DNA of 64,000 nt from Gnetum montanum (Eukaryota > Streptophyta > Gnetopsida > Gnetales > Gnetaceae). The stretch spans positions 436,268 through 500,267 of the forward strand of contig MNCI01010832.1 of NCBI GenBank assembly GCA_015680685.1, given 5' to 3'. A model generated the notes under the pieces. It did not search any database. It was not told where the DNA came from and saw nothing but the letters and a program-made list of their open reading frames with translations. Position 1 is the first letter of the stretch, and each line of letters starts with the position of its first letter. This document shows, piece by piece, positions 23,477 through 34,200 of this stretch. The translations under genes and the position numbers were made by a program.

Positions 23477-23481
23477 ATAGG
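23477..23481. repeat. Target-site duplication, left
   Basis: ATAGG directly before the LTR terminus TGTACTGACC. It matches 32137-32141 exactly and lies in the host element's gag. Confidence 0.85.
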
Positions 23482-25175
23482 TGTACTGACCAAAATTTTC
23501 GATGTAAGGCTAAAACACCGAAAGATGGTCAGACGAGCACAGCAGACCCTACCTTTGTGTGAGGGCAAGCTGAAAAAGAAAACAAAGGCAGAGTGCCTTG
23601 GATGGTTTGCACGCAAATCAACCAAGGATGTTTCCAAATGTAAGCTATGGCTTGCACTGGGGTTATCATAACTGATGTTTGAAATGTAAATAATGATGAA
23701 CGAAATACAAACAAAGCGTATACAGAATTGGTATTGTAAACAAAGTGTAAACTGAATTTAAAATAGAGTAAACAATATAATGGAAGGCAAAAATGAACTA
23801 TATCATTTTTCTTAGAATGAATGTGCACTAGTCAAAGTGTAGCTACGCGTGTGGATGGCAAGTCAAGTGCTAAGCCCCAAGGTGATATGCTTGCAGGTGC
23901 TTGGATGCTAGGAGTCAGGTGCACTCGAGCATCCAAACGTTGCCAGTCAATGTTTCCTAAGCCGTCAACATTCAAAATTGCCAACCCCATTTATGTGAAT
24001 GGATGGGGTATTTATAAGGTTTGGCTAGGTTCAGGTATGGAACTCATAGATGATCAATGGTTGAGAAATGAGGGAAAACCGGATCATGTAACAGGTGTTA
24101 GATGGATAGCTACGTGTCGATTGGACGTGCATAGGTGGGCTACATTCTTGACCAGATGCACTATATCTTACAACGCAAGCTAGCTTACGCCCATCGAAGC
24201 ATATACAATTTGGATCATAAGAGCTTGATAAGCTCACAGATGATGAAAATTTACAATGAAAATGACAATGTACAACAAGAGAGATTGACCCCGACTCACT
24301 TGAAACTTCTCGATCCCTAAATTGACTACTGCAGGATGTAAACTTGAGTTGTTTTGTAGCTATTTGAGGCATCTCTATTTCACCAGGGCTTCCAACGTGA
24401 GTTGATTTTGTCTTGGTGTGTCCTTAGCGTGTGTTTGGCATGGTTTTGACTGAGCGTGATCAATACTCACCCTGCAATCACACTACCAACATGACTTCAT
24501 TGTGACCCCAACATGAGTGAGCCAAAAATGGCATATTTCACACCAAATTTTGATTTTTGAAGCATGTTTCTTAAGTACAGCAATTTCTTGACTGTGGTCA
24601 TCTACAAGTCAAAAATTAATCTTGGATATGCCTTGTTTTAAACCACCTTTGGTAGCTCATGCTAGACTCACACTGCCAGCGTGAGCTCAGCGTGACCATC
24701 AGCATGAGCTACAAAAACTTGCAATTTTGGACCTAAAATCTGAAATTCTAGAGGATGGAACTTGAAGTTGTCAATAATGAACCTTGAGGATGACTTGCAC
24801 CCTTGAAATCAAATCATTTCGACTCAGTTTTGAGGCTCTCACCATTTCTCACGCTGTACTCATGCTGCCAGCATGACCTCAGCGTGACCATCAGCTTGAG
24901 TGAGAAAAGTCGTATAATTTGACCCGAAATCTACACTCACAAATGCTAAACCTTGAAGTGGACAATTAGTGACCCTTTAGGATGGCTTGCACCCTTAAGT
25001 TGGACCATCTTTGACTTGATTTTGGATTCGTTGGAGTTGCTCACACTGAGGGCAAGCTAGCTTGACAAGCTGAGCATGAGTTACATGCCTTAGTCAAATT
25101 TTTGCCTCCTGAAACCTCAAAAGGACCTAAGTTGTTCTCATTTCAAAGTGCTAGGCTAAAATTAGTGGTTTTTCA
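23482..25175 (-). repeat. 3' LTR of TR-GAG1
   Basis: It is 1,694 bases. It carries a TATA box (minus) at 24009-24016 within CTTATAAATACCCCA and, on the U3 side, three or four imperfect repeats of about 190-200 bases. Each repeat has a core such as CAGCGTGAGCTCAGCGTGAC (cores near 24466, 24668, 24857, with a weaker one near 25040). The polypurine tract is adjacent at 25176. The LTR is about 620 bases longer than the 5' LTR. Confidence 0.85.
24009..24016 (-). promoter_or_regulatory. TATA box in TR-GAG1 3' LTR
   Basis: The coding strand reads CTTATAAATACCCCATCC. The LTR of the relative at 57.2 kb has the same core, CTTATAAATACCCCA, at 57697-57711. The 5' LTR of TR-GAG1 has lost the segment that contains it. 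Confidence 0.7.
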
Positions 25176-25190
25176 TTGGTCCCTCTTTGT
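25176..25190 (-). other. Polypurine tract of TR-GAG1
   Basis: The coding strand reads AACAAAGAGGGACCAA directly before the LTR start TGAAAAACC. Confidence 0.7.
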
Positions 25191-25192
25191 TG

Positions 25193-27078
25193 ACACCTGG
25201 AGGAATCCACCTGAGAGGCATTTACAAAGAAGTACAAAACACCATGAACAACCAAGTACCAAGCATAAAGCGTCGGCCCCTAGCTAGACGTCATCGCATT
25301 GTGTTCAAAAGTACATGGGATTGGGAAATTGTAGTTCAATATGCAAGGGTATTGGTTGTATTTAGGGAAATCAAGAGTTGATCAAGGGTTATGATTTCTA
25401 TTGGAATTGTGGGAGAGGAATGCACTCACATGAACAAGCCATATTTTTGGTCCTTGTCAGTAGCTGGTTTTTAGTAGACTCAAAACCAAGACATAGGAAG
25501 TACGTTCTTTGGATAAATGGGACTCTTGTAGAGTGTTTACAAAAGCCCTTTGTAAATAGCCAAAGCCACACAATGCTGTGCAACATGATCTTTTGAGACA
25601 TGAGTGTAACTATTTTTCGAAGACAATTGCCTTCCCACTTGGGGCTTGTATGAGAAGAGCTAATGGTCTTTTTTCTATGATGTAAATGGGGTCATGATGA
25701 CCTTTTCTATGCATTTTTCTCTTTGATATTTTTGTTCTTTTCTTTTTTTATTTTTGTTTTTGTTTTTGTCTCTCTTTTTTTTATGTTCTTCTTTTCTTTT
25801 TATTTTGGAAGAGCTTGCTTTCAGTGCTATGCTCGTGCTCATGCATTTGCATTTGTATCATGTATCATGTACTGTGTTTTGCATTGAAATTTCTTAGAGA
25901 ATCATAGTGTGCAATAGTGTATCAAGAGTTTTGGGATAAGTAGAATGTATCAACGGGGTGTAATTGAATAGGATAAGGGGAACATGATGGGGGATAGGGA
26001 ATGTATTAGGAGTTAGGAATGTACTTATGAATGGATTGATTAACCCAGTTGTGGAAATTAGGAAGAATTTGATACCTTGTCATCATGATGAAGTGCATCT
26101 ATGCACGAACACCTCAAGCGTGTCATCTTGCAAACACAACTCCAAGAAGACAAGAAAACCACAAATGATTCTGTTAACTAAGTACTTTAAACTTGAAAAC
26201 AACCAAGGATATGGAGCCACCATGTGCAATTTTAAAGTAGATAAAATAGCATTAGCTTCATCTGGATCCATGAGATAAATTATGTAACAAATTTTTTTTG
26301 TGGAACAGGTATAGCCAATTGCAGCAAAATATCTTTTCAAGTATTTCCTGGTCATTGGTGATGTCACCGGTTTATAGTCTTGGTAGACTGTTGTGGGTTA
26401 GTTTCATGTCATAACCCTTTGGACGGTGCCAGTTTAGTGTCATAGTAGATGGTGTATTGCTAGTTTATAGTTGTAGCACACTGTGAAGAGGAAAACTAGT
26501 TTATAGTCTTAGTGGACTCTACATGCTAGTTGTACATCATGGCGAACAAACATGGCAGTTTAGTGTCATACCGGATGGAGCTCTATGGTGTTGATTTATT
26601 TTCATTACTTCAGGATATTCTATGGTACCAGTTTCAAGTCATAGCCCCATGACCGTTCTATGGTATTAGTTTTAGGTCGTGATGCTAGGACCATTCTATG
26701 GTATCAGTTTTAGGTCATGATGCCAAGACCGTATGTGCTAGTTTATAGTCATAGTGGACTGGTGCTTACCTTGCTTGTGTAAGGTTTGATGCTACATGCA
26801 TGGTCATGCTGTGTTTCTACAAGATCCTACAAAAATCAACTAAAAAGAAAACAGAATCAAGAAACACCTGTCGTAAACAAAGTTAAAATGGATGAATGAA
26901 AGAAAAGCAACACGTGGTAGTTTTAGGTTGTTTCGGGCCGTAGGCTAGTTTAAGGCCTTTTTGGGCCATGTGTTTTTGTATTTTTATGTTTTTAAACAAT
27001 GTGTAAACTAAGTTGACGAATGTGTAAACAAAGAAAAATTCATGATCTAAGTGAGCGGCAAAAATGTAAACGCATAGG
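25193..27078 (-). other. Non-coding 3' region of TR-GAG1 with tandem motifs
   Basis: No pol domain is seen on either strand. About 26341-26760 holds an imperfect tandem array of 30-40 base units with words such as AGTTTATAGTC, AGTTTTAGGTC and TTCTATGGTA. Around 26925-26975 lies a GGCC/TTTAAGG-containing segment related to the array at 62486-62745 in the other gag/protease element. Open frames of up to 94 codons (for example 26083-26367) show no motif. Confidence 0.6.
26341..26760. repeat. Imperfect tandem array in TR-GAG1 3' region
   Basis: Repeated cores include CTAGTTTATAGTC...TGGACT and CTATGGTATCAGTTTTAGGT with GATGC.AGGACCGT/AAGACCGT. Related words recur inside the gag/protease part near 28435-28470 and 29890-30010 (GTTTAATGTCATGGCAGATG, TTAACATCATACCGAACATG), so the motif is scattered through the element. 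Confidence 0.6.
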
Positions 27079-27750
27079 CTAGTGCAATGCAAACAAAAGG
27101 CAAAAATGCATAGCAAGTGGAGGCAATGGTAGGTAGGCGTCCACATTTTTGGCCAAGGGAAAGTATTGGTCATGTAGTTGCTTCCTAACTGGGCATGGAT
27201 TAGAGAGTGTGCAAGGCTTAGGATCCTCTAGGAAGCTATTCGCTTCAACCATTAGTTTAGGTGTGTTATCCTTAGGCGTTGCATTGGTTATTGTAGGTGT
27301 ACCACCAAGAAACTCCTCTTCTAAAACTTGCACCATGTCTATGTCGTGGATAGTCGAAGAGGAATCGTTATCACCATGGATGATAACTTGACCACCTTTA
27401 TATGGAAGGTTGATTTCTTGGTAAATGGGAGAGGAGATGGCCCTTAGTTGGGCTAGCCAAGGCCTACCTAGAATCATGTTGAAACCTGGAATCTCCTCTA
27501 TGATAGTGAAATATGCACTAGTCGGGAATTACTCTCCTGCACAAAGGCTAAGTTGATTGTACCCCTGACTATGACATGTGATCCGTTGAAGGATTTTAGA
27601 CACGTGGTTTTGGTTGCGCTAATTTCATCTACCATTCCTAGCTTGTCGATGATGGAGTACAAGACTACGTTTGTTGCTACACCATCATCTACATGCACTC
27701 AGCAGATGGTACACTATCTAACATGAATGTTGATGGATAGTGGAGCTATA
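27079..27750 (-). pseudogene. Retroelement protease of TR-GAG1
   Basis: The upstream piece (27498-27698) starts MHVDDGVATNVVLYSIIDKL, the flap region of a retropepsin in which the usual D-[ST]-G reads DDG, and continues to CLKSFNGSHV. After a stop, 27079-27477 reads MILGRPWLAQLRAISSPIYQ, the iLGR.WL block. The relative at 61.5-62.1 kb has the same VDDG, so DDG is a family trait, not decay. The protein would process gag. Confidence 0.75.
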
Positions 27751-28690
27751 GTGAACTCCCCTCATGCATGGTTATCTTTGACTGCATCATTGCAAAAGGA
27801 TAAGGTTGCTGAACCCAATTCTTGTGGTGTAGGAGGCAGCATTGTTGAATAGATGGATGCCTCATTTGCAAGGATGTCATCCATAATAGGAATGGAGGCC
27901 AAGATCTTGGCCAATGCTTGGCAGTGAGTAGATGAGGTCATGACTAGGTCATACAAGCTTAACTTCGTGTTCTTTTGCTTGAGTGTTTCCTTCACCTAGG
28001 TTAGTGCAGCTACAAAGTCCTTGTCATTAGTTGTTGTGTTGGCCTTGATTTCCTCCATGTGGTTTGAGAGACAGATCTCTTGTGAAGGGGACTTGGGCTT
28101 GGTTTGCTTAGCCTACTTGGGGGTAGGGGCCCTAGTGCTTGGTTGTTTCTTGCTAGTTGTGGCCTTTGCTTTGGCCTTGGGGGTTTGTGAGATGCCTATT
28201 TTTCCTCTTGCATTGCCATTTGGTGGGCCTACCTAGGTTGCTATTGGGGTCGACCCTCAAGGGAGGAGGGATCAAGATGTTGCCCACTATTGGGCTTCAG
28301 GTAGGTGAGGGGCCATCACATTGTGGCACCCTTATGATGAAGCGTGGCTTAGGAGTTGTTGTAGGGGTTGTTGTGTGACTAGCTTGTTGTGGCACCTTGA
28401 TGATGAAAGGTTGCTTAGTGGTTTTTGTTGCTACATCATGCCAGTTTAATGTCTTAGTGGATGATTACTATGGAGCCTTGACCACAAAGGGTGTTGTGGG
28501 TACCTGAGGTGGCACTTTGAAAACAAAGGGTGGCCTCTTACTTGTGGAGGCTACGGGGACCTTTGCCTTATTAGGATGCACATGGATCATAAAAGGTTGT
28601 TGCACAAGTTTGGGCTTGCCACCTATGCTAATTGTGTTTATGACATAGGAGGCATCATCTGTGTTGGATTGACTTGCCATGTCGATCACC
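27751..28690 (-). pseudogene. Gag-protease linker of TR-GAG1
   Basis: Pieces include KNTKLSLYDLVMTSSTHCQA at 27762-27995 and FMIHVHPNKAKVPVAS with FVFKVPPQVP repeats near 28500-28690. The plus relative keeps the same order (SLYDLLMTSQKHREAMV, then VLHVPPRQS), so the arrangement is ancestral. Pro/Val-rich words repeat. Frames are broken. Confidence 0.6.
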
Positions 28691-29740
28691 AATTGGCCTT
28701 ATTCTATCATCCTTTGCAGGTCATCTTGAAAAGCACAATAGTTTTCTATACTGTGACTAGCCAATTGATGGTAATGATAGTATTGGTCCAATCTAAAATG
28801 TTGTGGGATCGGGGTCTCATTTGGTACTGCTAATGTGGGGTTCCTTAGTAGTTCATAGTACCTATCATCTTTTTGGCAAGTAATCATTGATACATGTTTG
28901 TGTTGGATTTTCTTGGCTTTCAAGAGTTGCTCCACTATTTAAGAGGGTTCCATCGGTAGTGGTGTATACTTTGAGCGATCCTTGCGCTGAAAGTTGGGCC
29001 TTGGGGTGGCCCCTACCGATGTAGGTGAGTTGGCACCAATGTTGGCAATTTTGTCAGCTGGGGATTTGGGTTGCTTAGTTGTTGGGCCCCAGTTGGTTTC
29101 TTTTGTGCTTGTGGCCATCATTGCTACTATTTTGTTTTGCTTGTGAGCATGTTGGTTTATGTAGACCACATAAGCTAGGTCATTGCTTGCTCTTGCTACC
29201 TCTTTGATACCCCTTGCTTGGTCAAAGGCCTGGGTAAGATACTTTGGAGCCTGGTAGAGAATTTTGGACTTGATGAAGTCATTGACTACACCATTGAAGA
29301 TAGCCAAGAGATGTGTCTCTACGATCAGCTCATGCATTTCATTGGTTGTGGCACTCCATCACTGGAGGAAGGGTAGTATGGGCTCCAAGGGTTCTTGTCT
29401 GACGTGGAGGAGCTTGGAGATTGTCACTTTAAGTCTAATGTTGTATATGAAGCATGTCACAAACTGGTGTATGAGGTCCTCAAGGGATGTGATGGAAGCT
29501 CGGGGTAGGGCACGGTACCAGTCTATAGCTTTGCTAGTGAGCGATAGGGGAAAGAGATGTAGAATGGCATGTGGCCAAGAGTGCAATGTGATGGCTTCTG
29601 TGCGGAATGTGATGATATGTGCATTGGGGTCACTATGACTATTGTATTTTGTCAGATGTGGTAATGAATAGCCCATGGGTAGTGTAAGGGGTGGGACTGT
29701 AGGACAGATCAGATCATCACGGTAAAAGTCCACCACCTTG
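28691..29740 (-). pseudogene. Capsid-type gag of TR-GAG1
   Basis: 29359-29736 carries SLPHLTKYNSHSDPNAHIIT, HLFPLSLTSKAIDWYRALPR and ASITSLEDLIHQFVTCF, the retrotransposon gag core (f..sL.g.A..Wy..L....i.s...l...F). It continues as MHELIVETHLLAIFNGVVND (28939-29337). A degenerate knuckle-like FRLDQYYHYHQLASHSIENY, followed by CAFQDDLQRMIE (28699-28935), fits the C-x-YH....GH....C..L...I motif of Tat-type gag with Cys residues lost. This fixes a Ty3/gypsy, probably Tat-related, origin. Confidence 0.8.
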
Positions 29741-30433
29741 GGTGTGTCTAAGGAGGTAGCCTTAAGCTAGTTGATTTCCTCCATAAGAGTCTAGATGAGT
29801 TGGGACACTTTTTTTCAACTCATAGATTCACTAGCTAGTTGTGTTGACTGGACTCATGTAGGTTATGTTGTAAAGGGTTGGATCACCAGTTGTGGGCTTT
29901 GCGAGTTTAATGTCATGGCAGATGGTTGTTGGTAGCTTAACATCATACCGAACATGTGTTGGTGGTTTGAGGTCGTACTAGGCCATGGATAATTTAACGT
30001 CATCCTAGATGGATGATGAGTAGGTGCCTGAGGCACTAGTGAAATAGGCATGGCACATGTGATGCTTGCGTAAATGTTGGGTTGAGGTTGGGGAGGTTGG
30101 GGCATGGCCCCAGCATAGGGATAAGGTACTTGTGTTGCTTGGCGATGGGCCCCATTATATGTACAAGGTGTTTGGATTGTTTGGGGTTGGGCCCCAGTGT
30201 GTGTAGATTATGAAGCGAATGCCTTGGGCCTGTGCTCCAAGTGCTATGATTATTGTGAGGAGGCAAGGCCTCAAGGGTTGTTAGGTTCGGGCAAGGCTGT
30301 GAACTCGTACTTGTACTTGGATGGTGATCTCAGGTAAGAGGAAGTCATCTCAGAATCATTGTGTTGTGTGTATTGTATGTATTGGACAAGTCAATCCATG
30401 TTGGTGGTAGTCAGTACTTAGACCGGTTTCAAG
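29741..30433 (-). pseudogene. Pro/His/Met-rich N-terminal gag segment of TR-GAG1
   Basis: Frames here are rich in Pro, Ser, Gln and His, with words such as MPQPPQPQPNIYA and repeated LGP.P / LVHIMGP motifs. The plus relative has a similar low-complexity Pro-rich region at 59.1-59.7 kb. No domain was recognised. It probably corresponds to the disordered gag N-terminus. Confidence 0.55.
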
Positions 30434-31040
30434 TTAGGTGCGAATTACAGTGAATTCGACTTTGAAATGAATGTGTTTTGTGTGTTTTTGTTGAAAAAAG
30501 CAATGTGGCGGTACTGTAATAGTACTGTAGTAGCATTGTAGCAGCGTAAGGTTATTATAGTAAGCAGAGCATGAGTATGGCAGCATGTGTACACAACGTG
30601 AGCATGAGTTAGAACCCAGCGTGAGCACTGTAGCAACTACAAAGCACTGTAGCAACCACAAAACATTGTAGTAGTGTAAGGTTACTGTAGCAAGCAGAGC
30701 GTGAGTTACAACCCAGCATGAGTTATCAAAGTGTGAGCAAGCCCAGAGCATGAGTAAATCAAAGCATGAGTAAGCTGACAATGTGAGTAAGCTGACAATG
30801 TGAGCAAGGTGATAGCGTGAGTAAGCTGATAGCATGAGTAAGCTGACAACATGAGCAAGCTGGCTTGAGTAAGTTATCATGAGTAATTTATCAAGCATGA
30901 GTAACTTGGGTCAACGTGATTAGGTCAAGCTAAGCGTGTGTAAGATAGCTTGATAATCTAGGGTTTAGTTTCGATACTTGGTTTGCACAACGTCTGAACA
31001 GGTAGCATGATCAACATTTTAATAGATGGTACACAAGTTC
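30434..31040 (-). other. Leader region of TR-GAG1 (between primer site and gag)
   Basis: Rich in CACTGTAGCAAC/AGCGTGAG words and containing the 17-base minisatellite. A 154-codon frame (30434-30898) simply reads through these repeats and is not a gene. Confidence 0.6.
30764..30865. repeat. 17-bp minisatellite in TR-GAG1 leader
   Basis: Five to six tandem 17-base units close to AAGCTGACAATGTGAGT, with variants at TGATAGCGTGAGTAAG and TGACAACATGAGCAAG. Flanking sequence keeps degenerate copies. The GCGTGAG word also recurs in the LTR repeat cores. Confidence 0.8.
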
Positions 31041-31056
31041 AGTCCTCCTAGCGCCA
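31041..31056 (-). other. Primer binding site of TR-GAG1
   Basis: The coding strand reads TGGCGCTAGGAGGACT, separated from the LTR by about seven bases. It aligns with TGGCACTAGAAGGAGGGCC at 58368-58386 in the other gag/protease element, so both prime with the same tRNA. I do not name the tRNA. Confidence 0.65.
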
Positions 31057-31063
31057 ATTTACT

Positions 31064-32136
31064 ATACTAACTGAAATCCTTGGTGTAAGGTTGGAAGGAA
31101 AAAATAAACACTGAAAGATGGCCAGATGAGCACAACAAACCCTACCTTCGCTTGAGGACAAGTTGGAAAAGAAAACGAAGGTAGAGTGCCTTGGATGGTT
31201 TGCATGCAAATCAACCAAGGACTTCCCTGAACGTAAGCTATGGCTTGCGTTGGGGTTATCGTAACTGATGTTCAAAATGTAAACAATGACACACAAAATG
31301 CAAACAGAGCATATACAAAACTGGTATTGTAAACAAAGCATAAACTGAATTTAAAATAGAGTAAACAATATAATGGAAGGAAAAAATGAAATGTATTGTA
31401 TTGCTTAGAATGAATGTGCACTGGTCAAATTGTAGCTGCACATGTGGATGGCAAGTCAAGTGCTAAGCCCTAGCATGACCCTAGCATGAGTGAGCCAAAA
31501 ATGACATATTTCATACCAAATTTTGAGTTTTGAAGCTTTTTTCTTGAGTACAGAAATTGCCTAACTATGGTCATCTGCAAGTCAAAAATTGATCTTGGAT
31601 ATGCCTTATTTTAAACCACTTTTGGTAGCTCATGCTGCCAGCGTGAGCTCAGCGTGACCATCAGCATGAGCTACAAAAACTTGCAATTTTGTACCTGAAA
31701 TCTGGAATTTTGGAGGCTAGAACTTGAATTTTTCAAAAATGAACCCTGAGGATGAATTGCACCATTGAAATCAAACCATTTCAACTCAATTTCGAGGCTC
31801 TCACCATTGTTGACGTTGTACTCATGCTACCAGCATGACCTCAACGTGACCATCAATGTGAGTGAGGAAACTCGTATAATTTAACCTGAAATCTGCACTC
31901 CTGAATGCTGAAACTTGAAGTGGACAATTAGTGACCCTTGAGGATGGCTTGAACCCTTAGGTTGGGCCATCTTTGACTTGATTTTGGAGTCGTTGGAGTT
32001 GCTCACGCTAAGGACAACCTAGCTTAACAAGCTAAGCGTGAGTTACATGCCTTAGTCAAATTTTTGCCTCCTGAAACCTCAAAAGGCTTGAGTTTTTCTT
32101 GTTTCAAATTGTTAGGCCAAAATTAGTGGTGTTTCA
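31064..32136 (-). repeat. 5' LTR of TR-GAG1, internally deleted
   Basis: It matches the 3' LTR except for a deletion equal to about 23877-24488 of that LTR, joined near 31470. The deleted part includes the TATA box, so this copy's 5' LTR has no TATA-based promoter. Confidence 0.8.
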
Positions 32137-32141
32137 ATAGG
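32137..32141. repeat. Target-site duplication, right
   Basis: ATAGG directly after the LTR terminus GTGTTTCA. It pairs with 23477-23481. Confidence 0.85.
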
Positions 32142-33767
32142 CATCATAGACACCATAGGCAGCATGATCACAATGAACCCCTACTTTCCACCCAAAGTAT
32201 GTTAAATATAACAGAGGTTGTTAGAATCCCAATAAGGCACCAAAAAGATAGTAGGATTAAAAGACTAAACGTGAATAACATCCCACGATTTGAAGGGGGA
32301 TACAATGCTAATCCTCAAAACCATTTACAAGAATTCCACGATGCATGTGCCTTGCAGAATATAGAAAATAAATAAAAAAAGCTAAAGTTGTTTCCACAAA
32401 CATTGATTAAGGAAGCAGAAAGCTGGTACCAGTCCTTAGAACTGGAATCCATTCATCAATGGAGTACCATGTTGGAGCTATTCAACAATAAGTATCAAAT
32501 GTACTCCCGAGTGTCCAACATGTGTAAGCAAATCCAAGGATGGAAACAAGGAGGACATGAACCCTTGGATGTTGTCATGGGCTGATATTATTCATTATTA
32601 CATCATTGCCCTAGCCATGGTTACTCACAAAAGGAATAACTACACCATCTCGTAGATAGGCTTAGGTACAAAACATAAAGAATCCTTGGGACTTATGCCC
32701 AAGGAAGGCTATATGAGCTCAGAGCTCATCAAATACAAAGATTGTTAGAGCAAGTTTCTAAGGAGGAAGGCAAGTTGAGAAAAAGAGAAAGTGCATAGGA
32801 GTACAATAGAGATCCTTCCCTCTGAAAGAAGGAAATTAGATTTTGCGAAGATAAAGAAGAGTCACCACTTGAAGAGATGATGAATAGAAAGACCTTGCCC
32901 ATTGAAAAATTTGCATCAAAAGTATTGACAAAGGTGGATCAAATTTGGAACTCCCTAGATGAAAAATTTCAAACTATCCTAAAAATAGTAGAGGAGTCTA
33001 GAGAACAAAGTAGTGACTGAGAGAGAAGGAAAAAGAAAGAAGTTGAGTATGCACGTAACAAGGGTAAGGGCAAGGTTTCTATCATTGAAAAGGTTGTGGA
33101 TTTGGACACAGACAATGATGGCGGATGTGAGATATGCCAATATGATCATCCTAAATGATGTTGCCCAGTAGTGTCACATCTGCAAGAGTCTGGGATGTAT
33201 GCACTAAACCCATGGTTAAATAGATGAAAAACACCTAGAAGATTACCTTATCCTCAAGGTAACCCAAGGTAGTTCCACCAACCCTTGACATATTATCTGA
33301 GTGGAGCTCTACCACAACCGAATGAGCAGTATCAATAGTGGCAACACCCACAATCATGGGACATGCCACTACCACATCAACGATACCCTTACCATCAACC
33401 TGACCCATATGGATATTACATTCAGTAGTCAATCTCTCCATGTGACTCTACTTGTCACATCACTCTTCATCCTCACTACCAAATCCCCAAGTACTATAGA
33501 ACTTCTTCCTCTAGAAGTGATGCCCCACATACATACTATCCTTCTCATTTGTCTACATCTCTTCCACCCTCAACTCTATTACCACTTGCTCCAACTATGC
33601 AGGGTAAGCTTCTTGCCTAGCCGTAGCAACGTAATGCTATAAGGGCTATCAATCTTTAACCTACTATTGGTTCAAACAACTAATCAAAGAAGAGACCTTT
33701 CTTTAGAACCAATAGCCCAACCAAGTCCTTACAACCACAAGCGGCTAATTATCCAAATGCCTCATCA

Positions 33768-34200
33768 TTGTTTGAATCTTCGAAGCTTTCTTCGAACCAA
33801 AAATTGCACTCAATGCACACTGTCATGTTAATCCACACCATCACTGATTGGATTAAAGTTGGCCATTTTCCTAGAAAACTCTCTAATCTTAGAAGTCCTC
33901 TTATTTATTTGCAAATCGCTGAAAATGAGCCTTGCAAAGCTCTTTTGGATTCAGGTTCTAGTGTTAATTTGATCTCCCAAGAAATGTATAAAGCCTAGAA
34001 CTTGCCTTTGCTAAAGAAGAGCAACATTCATTTAGAGTTGACTGACCAGCCCATCACTGTTCCATTGGGACTAGTGGAGGACATTATCACCATTTTTTTT
34101 GGGTGGTTGATCCAACCAATTTCCTAGTGATCCAAGTTAACCACTGCAAGGGGGACTTCCCAAATATAATGGGAAGAGCATGGCTAAGTACGATTGATGC
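33768..34200 (+). pseudogene. Athila-like protease, plus copy
   Basis: The sequence includes DWIKVGHFPRKLSNLRSPLI and CKALLDSGSSVNLISQEMYK, an aspartic protease flap with an intact DSG active site. After a TAG the second part reads PNIMGRAWLSTIDASLG, the usual iLGR.WL block. Function would have been to cut the gag-pol polyprotein. It is interrupted by single stops and possibly one frameshift near 34090. Confidence 0.75.

Larger units (their letters stand above)
23482..32136 (-). mobile_element. Nested gag/protease LTR element without RT or integrase (TR-GAG1)
   Basis: Two LTRs (23482-25175 and 31064-32136) and perfect 5-bp target duplicates ATAGG at 23477-23481 and 32137-32141 define the whole 8,655-bp insertion. 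In minus order: 5' LTR, primer site, leader with minisatellite, Pro-rich and capsid-type gag, Cys-His motif, protease, a long non-coding region, polypurine tract, 3' LTR. No RT, RNase H or integrase motif was found in the 1.9 kb between protease and 3' LTR or elsewhere. It would need enzymes supplied in trans. It inserted in the gag of the plus Athila-like element. Confidence 0.85.
22630..33760 (+). pseudogene. Athila-like gag, plus copy, interrupted at 23481
   Basis: An ATG at 22630 opens MFPSSYESASLTRSD. The frame is broken by a few stops, then becomes His/Arg/Ser-rich up to 23481. It resumes at 32142 in the same frame once the insertion and one ATAGG duplicate are discounted. The second part has VNNIPRFEGGY, HLQEFHDACAL, FPQTLIKEAESWYQSLELES and W..ML..FNNKYQ, the capsid-type retrotransposon gag core (L...A..WY..L...si..w..l...F). 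The Gly/Lys-rich tail near 33030-33130 (KGKGKVSIIEK) leads toward protease. At least five stops lie in the second part. The sister copy at 55.2-57.2 kb aligns with both parts. Confidence 0.75.

Noticed and set aside
23162-23671. 169-codon plus-strand frame and its reverse-strand shadows
   Set aside because: It overlaps the true, differently framed Athila-like gag and then runs past the LTR boundary at 23482, so it is a shadow frame.
30434-30898. 154-codon open frame on the minus strand with Leu/Ser/Tyr repeats
   Set aside because: It reads through the 17-base minisatellite and related words; repeat-derived open frame, no domain.
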